Shown: piece by piece, positions 7,570-16,057 of the stretch | Position numbering within the stretch: position 1 is the stretch's first letter | Layout: every line of letters begins with the position of its first letter | From: Methylophilaceae bacterium | GTDB lineage: Bacteria > Pseudomonadota > Gammaproteobacteria > Burkholderiales > Methylophilaceae | Reading direction: 5' to 3' | Assembly (NCBI GenBank): GCA_016778465.1 | Contig: JADHPM010000001.1 | Coordinates: 1 to 64,000, forward strand | DNA length: 64,000 nt | Notes under the pieces: model-generated | Database searches by the model: none | Told to the model about the DNA's origin: nothing | What the model saw: only the letters and a program-made list of their open reading frames with translations | Made by a program: the position numbers and the translations under genes

Positions 7570-9543
7570 ATGGCTAGACCTAGAAAAAATCCCCAAGACA
7601 AGAAGCCCAAGACTGCCAGGAAAGTCAAAAAATTAAATGAGTTGTATCTGAAAGATACCGCCAATGATCCTGTTGAAGCTGAGAATCGTCGCGCTCAACT
7701 CAAAGCGTTAATTATACTAGGCAAGGAAAGAGGTTACCTGACTTACGCTGAGATCAATGATCATCTTCCTGACGAAGTTTCTGAGAGTGAACAAGTAGAG
7801 GGTATTGTCGGTATCATCAACGATATGGGTATCATGGTTTACGAGGAAGCTCCGGATGCAGAGGCACTATTGATGTCTGATGCACCACCCCCCGTGACGG
7901 ATGAGGAGGCTGCCGAAGAGGCAGAACAGGCCTTGGCAACGGTGGACTCTGAATTTGGACGCACCACTGATCCGGTCAGAATGTACATGCGCGAGATGGG
8001 AACGGTTGACTTGCTGACTCGTGATGGCGAGATTGAAATTGCCAAACGAATAGAGGACGGATTAAAGCACATGGTACAGGCAATTTCTCTATGCCCTGGC
8101 ATTATTGATGACCTCATGACCATCGGTGAGCGTGTTAAAAAAGCAGAAATCAGTGTTGATGAGTTTGTGGATGGCTTGATTGATATCGAAGCTGAACAGG
8201 AACTCGCAAAAGTTGAAGCAGCACTTACCGCTGCGGATGAGCCAGAGACGAGTGATGAAGATGATGACGATGACGATGATGATTCTGATAGTGGCGGCAA
8301 AGGGATATCTGCTGAAGATTTGGCTCACTTAACGAAAGAGGTGCTGGCACGCTTTGCTAAAATAAAACGTGCACACAAGAAACTTGACGAACTTCGTCAA
8401 AAAAAGAAATGGATCGATGATGTTGACTACAAGAAGCATCACGATCAAATTTTGAAAGAGTTAGTTAACTTCAGATTCTCCTCAAAGTTTGTAGAGCTGC
8501 TATGTGACAAGGTACGTATTTTTGTTGCACAAATCCGAATCCATGAAAGAGCTATTATGGATTTCTGTGTTGACCAGTCAAAAATGCCAAGAACGCATTT
8601 TATTAAGTCCTTTCCAGGTAACGAAACTAATTTAAAGTGGCTGAAAGAAGAAATGAAGCTTGAGAAAGGCTATGTCCCTGAACTCAAGAGGCTGAAACAC
8701 TCCATCTTTGATCAACAACAAAAACTCATAGAGTTAGAACAAGAGTCGGGCATTCCGATTAAAAACTTTAAAGAGATAAATCGTCAGATGACAACAGGCG
8801 AGGCTCGAGCAAGGCGTGCAAAAAGAGAGATGATTGAAGCGAACCTTCGTCTCGTGATCTCCATTGCTAAAAAATATACGAACCGTGGACTGCAATTCTT
8901 AGATCTTATCCAAGAAGGAAACATAGGGCTTATGAAGGCTGTCGATAAGTTTGAGTACCGTCGGGGATACAAGTTTTCTACGTATGCCACCTGGTGGATA
9001 CGACAGGCAATCACCCGCTCTATTGCAGACCAAGCAAGAACGATTCGAATTCCAGTTCATATGATCGAGACAATTAATAAGATGAACCGTATCTCACGAC
9101 AAATCTTGCAGGCAACGGGAGAAGAGCCGGAACCAGCAGAACTAGCTGAAAAAATGGGAATGCCGGAAGATAAAATTAGAAAGATTCTAAAAATTTCCAA
9201 GGAACCAATCTCCATGGAGACGCCAATTGGCGACGATGAAGATTCGCATCTTGGCGATTTTATTGAGGATGTTGGAACACTGACCCCAGATGATGCTGCG
9301 ATTTATACAAGCTTACGTTCTGTGACTTCTGAGATTTTAGAGGGCTTAACTCCAAGAGAGGCCAAAGTTCTAAGAATGAGATTTGGTATTGAAATGAATA
9401 CCGATCATACACTGGAAGAAGTTGGTAAGCAGTTTGATGTTACACGTGAAAGAATTCGTCAAATTGAAGCAAAGGCGTTAAGAAAATTGAGACACCCAAC
9501 GCGCTCAGAAAGATTAAAGAGTTTTTTAGAAAATAAAGATTAA
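7570..9543 (+). CDS. rpoD: RNA polymerase sigma factor RpoD (sigma70)
   Basis: This is the primary sigma factor, 657 residues. An N-terminal region 1.1 is followed by region 1.2 ([22 protein letters not shown]), the non-conserved region with a run of Asp (residues about 232-243), region 2 ([29 protein letters not shown]... and [10 protein letters not shown]), region 3 and region 4 ([32 protein letters not shown]). Region 2.4 [13 protein letters not shown] recognises the -10 element. RBS GAGGAA precedes ATG at 7570. A tRNA follows 5 nt after the stop. Confidence 0.97.
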   Translation: MARPRKNPQDKKPKTARKVKKLNELYLKDTANDPVEAENRRAQLKALIILGKERGYLTYAEINDHLPDEVSESEQVEGIVGIINDMGIMVYEEAPDAEALLMSDAPPPVTDEEAAEEAEQALATVDSEFGRTTDPVRMYMREMGTVDLLTRDGEIEIAKRIEDGLKHMVQAISLCPGIIDDLMTIGERVKKAEISVDEFVDGLIDIEAEQELAKVEAALTAADEPETSDEDDDDDDDDSDSGGKGISAEDLAHLTKEVLARFAKIKRAHKKLDELRQKKKWIDDVDYKKHHDQILKELVNFRFSSKFVELLCDKVRIFVAQIRIHERAIMDFCVDQSKMPRTHFIKSFPGNETNLKWLKEEMKLEKGYVPELKRLKHSIFDQQQKLIELEQESGIPIKNFKEINRQMTTGEARARRAKREMIEANLRLVISIAKKYTNRGLQFLDLIQEGNIGLMKAVDKFEYRRGYKFSTYATWWIRQAITRSIADQARTIRIPVHMIETINKMNRISRQILQATGEEPEPAELAEKMGMPEDKIRKILKISKEPISMETPIGDDEDSHLGDFIEDVGTLTPDDAAIYTSLRSVTSEILEGLTPREAKVLRMRFGIEMNTDHTLEEVGKQFDVTRERIRQIEAKALRKLRHPTRSERLKSFLENKD

Positions 9544-9548
9544 ATCTA

Positions 9549-9625
9549 GGGCCTATAGCTCAGTTGGTTAGAGCAGAGGACTCATAATCCTTTGGTCCCT
9601 GGTTCAAGTCCAGGTGGGCCCACCA
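9549..9625 (+). tRNA. tRNA with CAU anticodon, probably tRNA-Ile2 (lysidine)
   Basis: The 77-nt cloverleaf includes an encoded CCA. The acceptor GGGCCTA pairs with TGGGCCC, the D arm is GCTC/GAGC, the anticodon stem is GAGGA/TCCTT with loop CTCATAA, and the T arm contains GGTTCAAGTCC. CAU can mean Met or lysidine-modified Ile2. The variable loop and T arm look like the Ile2 type, and the sequence is unlike the initiator tRNA. Annotation tools often label this tRNA-Met. It lies directly after rpoD and may be co-transcribed with it. Confidence 0.93.
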
Positions 9626-9921
9626 AATTCCTTGTTGCTTAGTTAACTTTGTTTTTCTCGCTACCACATTGTTAACAAAATCCTCTCTTAATAATGGCAC
9701 CAGTTTGAAAATAAGTGCCTTTTAATTTCATGATTGAGTCATTTCATTGTTAAAATCAAAGTATGAAACTGTCAGGTATGTTAGAAATATTTATAAGTAC
9801 TACATTGCCTACAAGTTGCTGGATCAAAAAAATACATTCTCAAAATAGACTCATGAAATTCCAGAAAGACTAAAACCTAAGTTAATATTAGGGCTTAAGA
9901 TTATTATTTGGAAAATATGCT
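9626..9921. other. 296-bp intergenic region after the tRNA
   Basis: No convincing gene, hairpin terminator or repeat is visible. There is no second copy of the tRNA 3' end that would indicate an integrated element. A 36-codon reading frame at 9763-9873 has no recognisable features. A promoter for the small gene at 9922 is presumably in the AT-rich part but no clear -35/-10 pair stands out. Confidence 0.6.
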
Positions 9922-10068
9922 ATGGAAGATAAACGTTGTTGTGGGAGCGGAACTTGTATCATCAATGATGAGGGAGTTTGTTGGTGTGGGCAAAGATGGG
10001 ATGGTGAAAAAATGATTTCAATAAACACAGACAACAAAAAAAATGATGAGGCTGATAAAAATAAGTGA
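9922..10068 (+). CDS. Small cysteine-rich conserved-looking protein (48 aa)
   Basis: A 48-residue reading frame too short for ordinary gene finders. Residues 6-29 hold five Cys and two Trp in a compact pattern: CCGSGTC, then GVCWCGQRWDGEKM. The tail is Lys/Asn/Asp-rich and ends DEADKNK. The Cys spacing (C-C-x4-C-x7-C-x-C) suggests a zinc or iron-sulfur site, or a redox-active motif. I recall similar short proteins in other betaproteobacteria but know no function or name. There is no signal peptide, so it is probably cytoplasmic. ATG at 9922 is the only in-frame start before the Cys cluster; the ribosome binding site is weak. Confidence 0.72.
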   Translation: MEDKRCCGSGTCIINDEGVCWCGQRWDGEKMISINTDNKKNDEADKNK

Positions 10069-10146
10069 GTAATTGTCCATTATATAGAGGACACAACTGT
10101 AACCTTCATGTTTAAATTAGCTTAACTAAACAATTAAAATATCCTG

Positions 10147-11982
10147 ATGGATCCAAAAATAAACAATCAATTCAATATAGCAAAAAAATATTTCAATGAA
10201 AGCAAAATCACGCAAGCAGAAGAAATAGCTACAGAATTGGTTTCGAAAAATTCTAAGGTCGTTGAAATTAATTATTTCCTTGGACTCATCAAGATTAGGC
10301 TTAAAAAATATCATGAAGCAATAGAAATTTTAGAAAAATCGAATAAAATAAAAAAAAATTTTGAACACACAAATCTACTGTTAGGGATTGCGTATACCCA
10401 ACTTAAAAATTTTGTTAAGGCATTAAATTTTTTAAAAAAAGAACTTCAAAACTACCCTAACAAAATTGATGCTTATATAAATTTATCGAACCTCTATATA
10501 GAGCTAAAAGACTTCAAGTTATCGGAATATTATCTCACCAAGGCAAAAGAGATTGATCCAATTCACCCCATGATTTATGAGATCGAGGGATTAAATCTTT
10601 TACGCCAACAAAAATATTCAGCAGCCTTAAGCAGTTATGAATTAGCAATCCAGCATAAGCCGAAATCCATCGAAGTAATTTTTAATATTGCAAAAATTCA
10701 TGAAAAGTTATTCAAATATAGCGAGGCGAAAACGTATTATTTGAGAGCGATAAACTTAGCCCCAAATAATGGTTTTTATAGTAATGAGTACGCCAATTTT
10801 CTCAATAAAATTGGCTACGAAAAAGAAGCATATGATTTTTTAGAAAAAAATTGGCAAGACTTTTCAGGTATTGAAAAATGTAGGGCATTAGAGACATTAG
10901 CAAAAATTGCATCAGGCCAGAATCTCCTGGAGGCATCTACGAAATTCCATGAATTATTTTTATTGAACAACATTGTTCATCCGAATTTTATGGCTATGCT
11001 CTATGGCTATTCGGAAATAAGAGAAATTCATCTTGATAGCGATATATTTAAAAGAGCGAAACAGGTGTTTGATCATGAAAAGATAGATAACAAACAAAAA
11101 GCTTATTACTTTTTTGTTCTTGCTGATATTTATAAAAAAAATGATGCAGAAAAATATGTTGAAAGTTTAGTGAAAGCGAATAGTTTTTTAAAAAAATATC
11201 GTAAATATAATTTTGAAGAGGACGCTAGTAAATTCAAAAAAATCTATGCTGTTGATAATTTATTAAATCAATATGAGCTAGAAAAGAGTAAAAAAGTTAA
11301 CCCCATTTTTATTGTGGGCATGCCAAGGTCAGGCACCACCTTGGTTGAGCAAATCATATCCTCTCATCCTGAGGTTTATGGTGCGGGGGAAATTCATCTT
11401 CTCTCCGATGAGCTGGAAAATTTTTTCAAAAAAGTAGACCTCAGTCCGGAAGCCCTAGAGAGAGTAAAAAATAAATATGAGCATTTACTCTCAACAAAAA
11501 AAGAGAATAAAAGATATCATACCGATAAATATCCCTTAAATTTTTTGTACATCAACTTCATCATTAAATTTTTTCCTAATGCAAAAATTATTAATATTGA
11601 CAGAGATAAAAATGCCATCATCTTCTCGATATTTAGCAGATACATAGGCGATAAATTAGGTTGCAGTTGTGACATTAAAGATTTAAACCATTATTACCTG
11701 GCATATCAGAAGCTGATGCTGTTTTGGAAGAAAAAATACCCAAATCATATCTATAACCTTAGTTATGAACAGTTAACTGAAAATCCAGAAATTGAGATAA
11801 AGAAACTAATTGAATTTTGTGGTTTAGATTGGAACAAAAGCTGCTTAAATCATGAAAATAACAAAAGAGTAATCAACACACCAAGTAAATTTCAAGCCAG
11901 GCAAAAAATTTATAAAAACAGTTCTTTGGTTTGGAAAAAGTATGCAGATTTTTTTCCAGCACTCAATGAAATTAGTAATTAA
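10147..11982 (+). CDS. TPR-repeat protein with C-terminal sulfotransferase domain
   Basis: Residues about 10-340 are helical TPR-like repeats (for example YFLGLIKIRLKKYHEAIEIL and INLSNLYIELKDFKLSEYYL). Residues about 385-590 form a sulfotransferase-like domain with the PAPS 5'-phosphosulfate loop IFIVGMPRSGTTLVEQIISSH and a later KFFPNAKIINIDRD-type 3'-phosphate region. The sulfotransferase family uses PAPS to sulfate sugars, peptides or small molecules; the substrate here cannot be told. It stands alone between the Cys-rich protein and marC, convergent with the latter (6 nt between stops). It is Lys-rich and AT-rich, slightly more so than its neighbours. Confidence 0.85.
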   Translation: MDPKINNQFNIAKKYFNESKITQAEEIATELVSKNSKVVEINYFLGLIKIRLKKYHEAIEILEKSNKIKKNFEHTNLLLGIAYTQLKNFVKALNFLKKELQNYPNKIDAYINLSNLYIELKDFKLSEYYLTKAKEIDPIHPMIYEIEGLNLLRQQKYSAALSSYELAIQHKPKSIEVIFNIAKIHEKLFKYSEAKTYYLRAINLAPNNGFYSNEYANFLNKIGYEKEAYDFLEKNWQDFSGIEKCRALETLAKIASGQNLLEASTKFHELFLLNNIVHPNFMAMLYGYSEIREIHLDSDIFKRAKQVFDHEKIDNKQKAYYFFVLADIYKKNDAEKYVESLVKANSFLKKYRKYNFEEDASKFKKIYAVDNLLNQYELEKSKKVNPIFIVGMPRSGTTLVEQIISSHPEVYGAGEIHLLSDELENFFKKVDLSPEALERVKNKYEHLLSTKKENKRYHTDKYPLNFLYINFIIKFFPNAKIINIDRDKNAIIFSIFSRYIGDKLGCSCDIKDLNHYYLAYQKLMLFWKKKYPNHIYNLSYEQLTENPEIEIKKLIEFCGLDWNKSCLNHENNKRVINTPSKFQARQKIYKNSSLVWKKYADFFPALNEISN

Positions 11983-11988
11983 TGCTTG

Positions 11989-12606
11989 TTACGTTAGGGC
12001 TATGATTTCTAGAATAGCTTTCGTGATAATTTCAATAGCCATAGCTCCCAAAATAAGCCCCATGATGCGTGTAATGACTTTTGCGCCAATCGCTCCTACC
12101 TTTTTTGAGACCACATCAGCGTAAGTGAAGAGCGACCAGATAAGTAATGAAACGATACCGACCGGAATTATTAAGAGGACTTGATTGATCCAACCAGGAT
12201 TTACACTGGAGGCAATAATGATATTACTAATCGCTCCGGGCCCTGCCAATAATGGTATGCCTAGGGGAACATAAGCAATTAAATCAATTTCATTATCGAG
12301 TGTTTCATCGAGTTTTTTTTGGTCACGGCCCTGCATCATATCAATTCCCATGATCAGTAAAAGTAACCCCCCGCATATTTTAAAGCTGACGAGACTGATG
12401 CCAAAGAAATCAAGGATGGATTGCCCTAAAAAAATAGACAGGACTAGCACAACAAAAACAGTGAGCGAGACATTTTTGGCGATCTTAGATTCATCGATTT
12501 TTTTGTTTTGTTTAAAGGCAAGGTACAAAGGAAGTGCGATCAGTGGATCCACGATTGCAATTAGTGCCGTTGTTTGTTTGATAATAAGCGTAATTTCTGG
12601 AAACAT
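11989..12606 (-). CDS. MarC family integral membrane protein (UPF0056)
   Basis: A 205-residue protein with about six hydrophobic helices. It has the family signatures IDPLIALPLYLAF near the N terminus, FFGISLVSFKICGGLLLLIMGIDMM in the middle, and VPLGIPLLAGPGAISNII in the second half. The MarC family is widespread, its transport substrate is not established, and early links to multiple antibiotic resistance were not upheld. The start MFPEITLIIKQT is a plausible first helix. There is no operon partner. Confidence 0.88.
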   Translation of the reverse strand: MFPEITLIIKQTTALIAIVDPLIALPLYLAFKQNKKIDESKIAKNVSLTVFVVLVLSIFLGQSILDFFGISLVSFKICGGLLLLIMGIDMMQGRDQKKLDETLDNEIDLIAYVPLGIPLLAGPGAISNIIIASSVNPGWINQVLLIIPVGIVSLLIWSLFTYADVVSKKVGAIGAKVITRIMGLILGAMAIEIITKAILEIIALT

Positions 12607-12696
12607 ATTTTATTTTAAATGGCTTTGATCAAAAATTAAATCTATTTTTTTTAGCTGAGTTTGCAAAATTATTATTTATCTGTAGACTAATTACCC

Positions 12697-12987
12697 ATGT
12701 TGAAAAAGCACCTCTTCCAAATCTTTATTGTTTTCAGCCTGCTCTTTAATGTGCAGGCCAGCCTTGCCCATGGCATAGAACATCATGATCATGATGTTCA
12801 TGATCATGACAGTGAGGTTTACCATGACTGTGAAGACTGTGTTTTAAAACAACAAGTCTTAAAATCAACATTAGTTCCGCAGTCATCTAACTTCAAATGT
12901 GCATTTGAAAATGAATTTTTTGATAATTATCAATCACGAATTTTATTTTCAGAAACATTTGTTGCCTATCAATCCCGAGCCCCTTAA
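12697..12987 (+). CDS. Secreted His-rich small protein, probably metal-binding
   Basis: A 96-residue protein with an N-terminal signal peptide (MLKKHLFQIFIVFSLLF... with cleavage after SLA near residue 24). A dense His/Asp/Glu stretch follows: HGIEHHDHDVHDHDSEVYHDCEDC. The His cluster plus the closing C-x2-C is a likely Zn(II) or other transition-metal site in the periplasm. It lies 49 nt upstream of a TonB-dependent receptor whose own loops are His-rich, and was probably transcribed with it. The arrangement recalls small His-rich proteins found beside ZnuD-like zinc receptors. No family name recognised. Confidence 0.72.
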   Translation: MLKKHLFQIFIVFSLLFNVQASLAHGIEHHDHDVHDHDSEVYHDCEDCVLKQQVLKSTLVPQSSNFKCAFENEFFDNYQSRILFSETFVAYQSRAP

Positions 12988-13036
12988 AACTTCCTAGATT
13001 TTTTTAATTTTTTTCTAATTTCTAGGAGATAGACCT

Positions 13037-15100
13037 GTGCGTAGAATTAATTATGTACTTGTCCTCCTTGCCTGCACAGCGCTGCAAGTCAAGGCGGATG
13101 AGTCAATATTTTTAAAGGAGCTGCCGGTAACAGCAAATCCTTTAGGTTTAAGTAATGATGAGATGGTTCACCCGATTCATATCATGCAAGGAGCAGAGCT
13201 TGAGAGAAACAAGAGCTCATCCTTGGGCGAGATGCTAGACAACATTCCCGGGGTAAATAATAGTGCTTGGGGCACTAGTATTGGGCGCCCTGTTATTCGT
13301 GGTATGGATAGAAACAGAATTAAGATTTTAAATAATGGCACAGAGCTAAGGGATGTATCAAATATGTCTGGAGATCATGGCGTCGGCTATGACAGCTTAG
13401 CATCGGAGCAAATTGAAATCATTAGAGGGCCGGAGTCAATAATTTATGGCGGCGGCGCAATTGGTGGTGTCATTAACGTTATTGACTATCGCATTCATCC
13501 GGAATTTGTAGAGGGCATTTTTGGAAAATATGATGCAAAGACTGGGGGTGCAAACAATGAAAACTCAGGGTCATTGTTGATTGATTATGGTGCTGATAAT
13601 TTGATGTTTCATGTCGATGTATATAAGCGTGACAGCAAAAATTTAAAGATTCCTGGTGCCTCGGTTTCTAAAAGACTAGCTGAGTCAGATGATGAAATCA
13701 GTCGAGATGAATATGGCAGGGATACTCTGCAAAACTCTTACAGTGAAACGGAAGGGGGCGCTTTAGGCGCAAGCTACTTTTTTCATAAGGGGCGAACGGG
13801 AATTTCGTTTGCAAGACATGAGCAAGAGTACGGCACTATCCTCGAGGATGAAGCTTATATTGATTTAGAGTCAAGCAATATTAAATATGAGCTTGAGTTG
13901 CAAGAACTCTCAAAGCTCATCAACCATTTCAAAGTTAAACTCAGTTATACGGATTACGAGCACAAGGAGATTGAGGATAATGCAACGGCCCTAGATTATT
14001 TTGATCAAGGCGGCGATGCTAAATTTGAGTTTGTACATTCAGCGTTTTCAAAATCTGGGGGGGTCGTTGGCGTGGATTTAAATTCATTTCGATTTTCACA
14101 AGAAAATGGCTCATTTGCACCCAATAGTCAAAGGAAGGGCGTTGCATTATATGCGATGGAGAGGTTTAATTTCGAAGGTCATGACCTCACCGTTGGGTTA
14201 AGGCATGACTACCATGATTATAATGCCAATTCCTTTACCAGTGATAACGGCTATGCCACACCTGAGGGAGCTGAGGGAGGGGATGAAACGGAGACAACTT
14301 TTGCTGAAACAGAAAAGACGTTCAATGTCACCAGTGCGTCAATCGGCTCCTCTTCACAAATTAGCCAGAACTGGAAACTGGGTTTTAGCCTCTCCCACAC
14401 TGAAAGAGCCCCGTCACATGATGAGTTATTTGTTTATGGCGAGCACCATGCGACTGAAATTATTGAGCAAGGCGATCGTTCCTTGAAAAGTGAGCGTTCG
14501 AACGCCATAGACCTGACCTTGGGCTGGGTAAGTGGGGACAATACATTTTCTATGACCCCCTATTACAAGGACTTTAATAGCTATATCGCATTATTGAATA
14601 CCGGTACGGTTCAATACCATGAACATGAGCACGAAGGTGAGGTGGAGTATGAGGCATTACCTGTTTACCGCCATCAAAACGTGCCAGCGGAGTTTTATGG
14701 TTTCGAATTCCAGGGCAATATCGACATCGCGAGTAATTATGGACTAAATTATTGGGGTGACTTTGTGCGAGCTAAAAATAAAGATGGGGGAAATTTACCC
14801 AGAATACCGCCCTTGACTCTCGGGACAGGTTTGTATTACCAATGGAACGCACTTAATGCTAATTTAGGATTGGTTCACGCCTTTAGCCAGAGCGACCTGG
14901 GACCTGAGGAACTCAAAACCGATGACTACACTGACCTATCCATGACGTTGAATTATGAGTTTGCCAATTCTAAAATTAATGCCTACGTTAAAGGTACAAA
15001 TCTTTTAGATGAGGAAATAAGGCTCCATACTTCGTTTCTAAAAGATAAGGTCTTGATGGGTGAACGGGCGTTTTCATTCGGCTTGTCAGGTTCTTTTTAA
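13037..15100 (+). CDS. TonB-dependent outer-membrane receptor, ZnuD-like
   Basis: The 687-residue protein has a short signal peptide (to about residue 20, ALQVKA), a TonB-box-like segment, a plug domain (SSSLGEMLDNIPGVNNSAWG, IRGMDRNRIKILNNG, EQIEIIRGPESIIYGGGAIGGVINVID) and a beta-barrel ending in GERAFSFGLSGSF with a terminal Phe. Two loops are rich in His and acidic residues (YHEHEHEGEVEYE near residue 530 and VYGEHHATEI). The plug and these loops resemble ZnuD, a zinc/heme receptor of Neisseria, so Zn(II) uptake is the best guess. The start codon is GTG at 13037 after AGGAGA. Energy would come from TonB/ExbBD, which are not in this window. Confidence 0.85.
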   Translation: MRRINYVLVLLACTALQVKADESIFLKELPVTANPLGLSNDEMVHPIHIMQGAELERNKSSSLGEMLDNIPGVNNSAWGTSIGRPVIRGMDRNRIKILNNGTELRDVSNMSGDHGVGYDSLASEQIEIIRGPESIIYGGGAIGGVINVIDYRIHPEFVEGIFGKYDAKTGGANNENSGSLLIDYGADNLMFHVDVYKRDSKNLKIPGASVSKRLAESDDEISRDEYGRDTLQNSYSETEGGALGASYFFHKGRTGISFARHEQEYGTILEDEAYIDLESSNIKYELELQELSKLINHFKVKLSYTDYEHKEIEDNATALDYFDQGGDAKFEFVHSAFSKSGGVVGVDLNSFRFSQENGSFAPNSQRKGVALYAMERFNFEGHDLTVGLRHDYHDYNANSFTSDNGYATPEGAEGGDETETTFAETEKTFNVTSASIGSSSQISQNWKLGFSLSHTERAPSHDELFVYGEHHATEIIEQGDRSLKSERSNAIDLTLGWVSGDNTFSMTPYYKDFNSYIALLNTGTVQYHEHEHEGEVEYEALPVYRHQNVPAEFYGFEFQGNIDIASNYGLNYWGDFVRAKNKDGGNLPRIPPLTLGTGLYYQWNALNANLGLVHAFSQSDLGPEELKTDDYTDLSMTLNYEFANSKINAYVKGTNLLDEEIRLHTSFLKDKVLMGERAFSFGLSGSF

Positions 15101-15108
15101 GGCTTATA

Positions 15109-15366
15109 ATGAAGGCTATGAAAATTTTTTTATGCATAGCCTTTGTTTTTTTATCGCTAAATCTTCCTGCAAACGAAACAGATGAATTAAGGGCAAAAAA
15201 GTCCATTACGGAAGAGGTTTCTAAGCAGGAGTATAGCGAGCGACAAATCAATCAATTCCAACAGCTCGAGCAATATGAGAGTTACAGGCCATACTCATAC
15301 AGTGATGTGAACAGAAATCCTTTAAACAACACGCCCAAACGCTACAAATTTGAAGTGACTGATTAG
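15109..15366 (+). CDS. Small secreted hypothetical protein (85 aa)
   Basis: Not recognised. A signal peptide is clear (KIFLCIAFVFLSLNLPANE, cleavage near residue 20). The mature part is about 65 residues, polar and charged, with a Gln/Tyr/Ser-rich middle (RQINQFQQLEQYESYRPYSYSD). Starts at 15109 or 15118 (both ATG) are possible. It begins 8 nt after the TonB receptor stop, so is probably in the same transcript and may be a periplasmic helper of the receptor; this is inference from position only. It converges with the SYLF gene (1 nt between stops). Confidence 0.65.
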   Translation: MKAMKIFLCIAFVFLSLNLPANETDELRAKKSITEEVSKQEYSERQINQFQQLEQYESYRPYSYSDVNRNPLNNTPKRYKFEVTD

Positions 15367-15367
15367 T

Positions 15368-15910
15368 TTATTTTGGTGTATCGATTTTATTCAATTTTTT
15401 ACCTTCGAGCGTCAGGTTGTACATGAGTCCCTTAGGTGAAAAAACAAAAGCGACGACTGGATCCTCTATCGTGTCCGTGTTGACTTCGCCACCTGCTCCC
15501 CAAACTGCAATCGCAACACTTGCGTCACCACCACCTGACCAGCCGCTAGATTCTCTGAATTTCGTTAATGCCGCGCCATCAAGGAAAAGGTAAACCTCGG
15601 ATCTTTTTTCAACACCTATTTGAAAACCAATACTCCCTGCCATGTTGTTATAGTATTGGACTTTTTTGCCACCAATAATGAGAGCACCTTCACCATAGGC
15701 GCCACCAAAGACAAGCCCCGCTTTTACGATACTGGGGAAGACCAATATACCCTTTGCCCTCTTAGATAACTCTTTTGCAGCAGGGGTGTTTGCATAAAGT
15801 TCATCTAGGGCCACTTTAATCTCTGCATCCAACTCAGCTTTTGAAGCTGCAAAAGCTAGGTTAGAAAATAACATAAAAAATACAGCGGTTAGGGTGTTAA
15901 AAAGCCTCAT
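15368..15910 (-). CDS. SYLF/YSC84 lipid-binding domain protein, secreted
   Basis: After a signal peptide (MRLFNTLTAVFFMLFSNLAFA) the protein consists of one SYLF (Ysc84-type) domain: AKGILVFPSIVKAGLVFGGAYGEGALI, YYNNMAGSIGFQIGVEKRSEVYLF and VWGAGGEVNTDTIEDPVVAFVFSPKGLMYN. SYLF domains bind phosphoinositides in eukaryotes; the bacterial role is unclear, but periplasmic or outer-membrane association is likely. ATG at 15910 is chosen over one at 15943 because it gives a clean signal peptide and has AAAGGA upstream. Its 5' end faces the Fur boxes 78 nt away, so it could share that control. Confidence 0.85.
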   Translation of the reverse strand: MRLFNTLTAVFFMLFSNLAFAASKAELDAEIKVALDELYANTPAAKELSKRAKGILVFPSIVKAGLVFGGAYGEGALIIGGKKVQYYNNMAGSIGFQIGVEKRSEVYLFLDGAALTKFRESSGWSGGGDASVAIAVWGAGGEVNTDTIEDPVVAFVFSPKGLMYNLTLEGKKLNKIDTPK

Positions 15911-15987
15911 CTGAAAATCCTTTTTTTTGATTACTCCCATCATCGTAATAAAAATTCATAAGATTGTCAAAAAGAAACCCCTCTTGA

Positions 15988-16006
15988 AATGAGAATGATT
16001 CTCATT
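15988..16006. promoter_or_regulatory. Fur box 1
   Basis: AATGAGAATGATTCTCATT is a 19-bp 9-1-9 inverted repeat close to the Fur consensus (GATAATGATAATCATTATC). It lies between the SYLF gene and the porin operon. Its centre is 23 bp from that of box 2, about two helical turns, the spacing expected for cooperative Fur dimers. Confidence 0.85.
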
Positions 16007-16010
16007 TATA

Positions 16011-16029
16011 ATTGAGAATGATTCTCATT
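16011..16029. promoter_or_regulatory. Fur box 2, overlapping the porin promoter
   Basis: ATTGAGAATGATTCTCATT is a second 19-bp inverted repeat that shares TGAGAATGATTCTCATT with box 1. It covers the -35 and spacer of the promoter of the downstream operon. Bound Fur-Fe(II) here would block RNA polymerase, so the operon should be induced by iron limitation. Confidence 0.87.
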
Positions 16030-16041
16030 TACAATTATAAA
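16012..16041 (+). promoter_or_regulatory. Promoter of the porin operon
   Basis: TTGAGA at 16012-16017 and TATAAA at 16036-16041 are 18 bp apart (or TTATAA at 16035 with 17 bp). A strong ribosome binding site AGGAG follows at 16044-16048, 9 nt before the ATG at 16058. Confidence 0.6.
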
Positions 16042-16057
16042 TTAGGAGACAAGAAAA

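Noticed and set aside
7839-8300. Minus-strand Ser-rich open frame in rpoD
   Set aside because: A shadow of the acidic and Ala-rich coding stretch of rpoD, with no ribosome binding site or recognised domain.
9549-9625. tRNA gene as an integration site of a mobile element
   Set aside because: No second copy of the tRNA 3' end, no integrase beside it (xerD at 2036 is the housekeeping recombinase) and no foreign composition downstream.
9763-9873. 36-codon open frame between the tRNA and the Cys-rich gene
   Set aside because: No ribosome binding site, no composition bias and no recognisable motif; it may be chance.
14205-14486. Second open frame within the TonB receptor
   Set aside because: It lies inside the well-supported receptor gene in another frame and has no features of its own.
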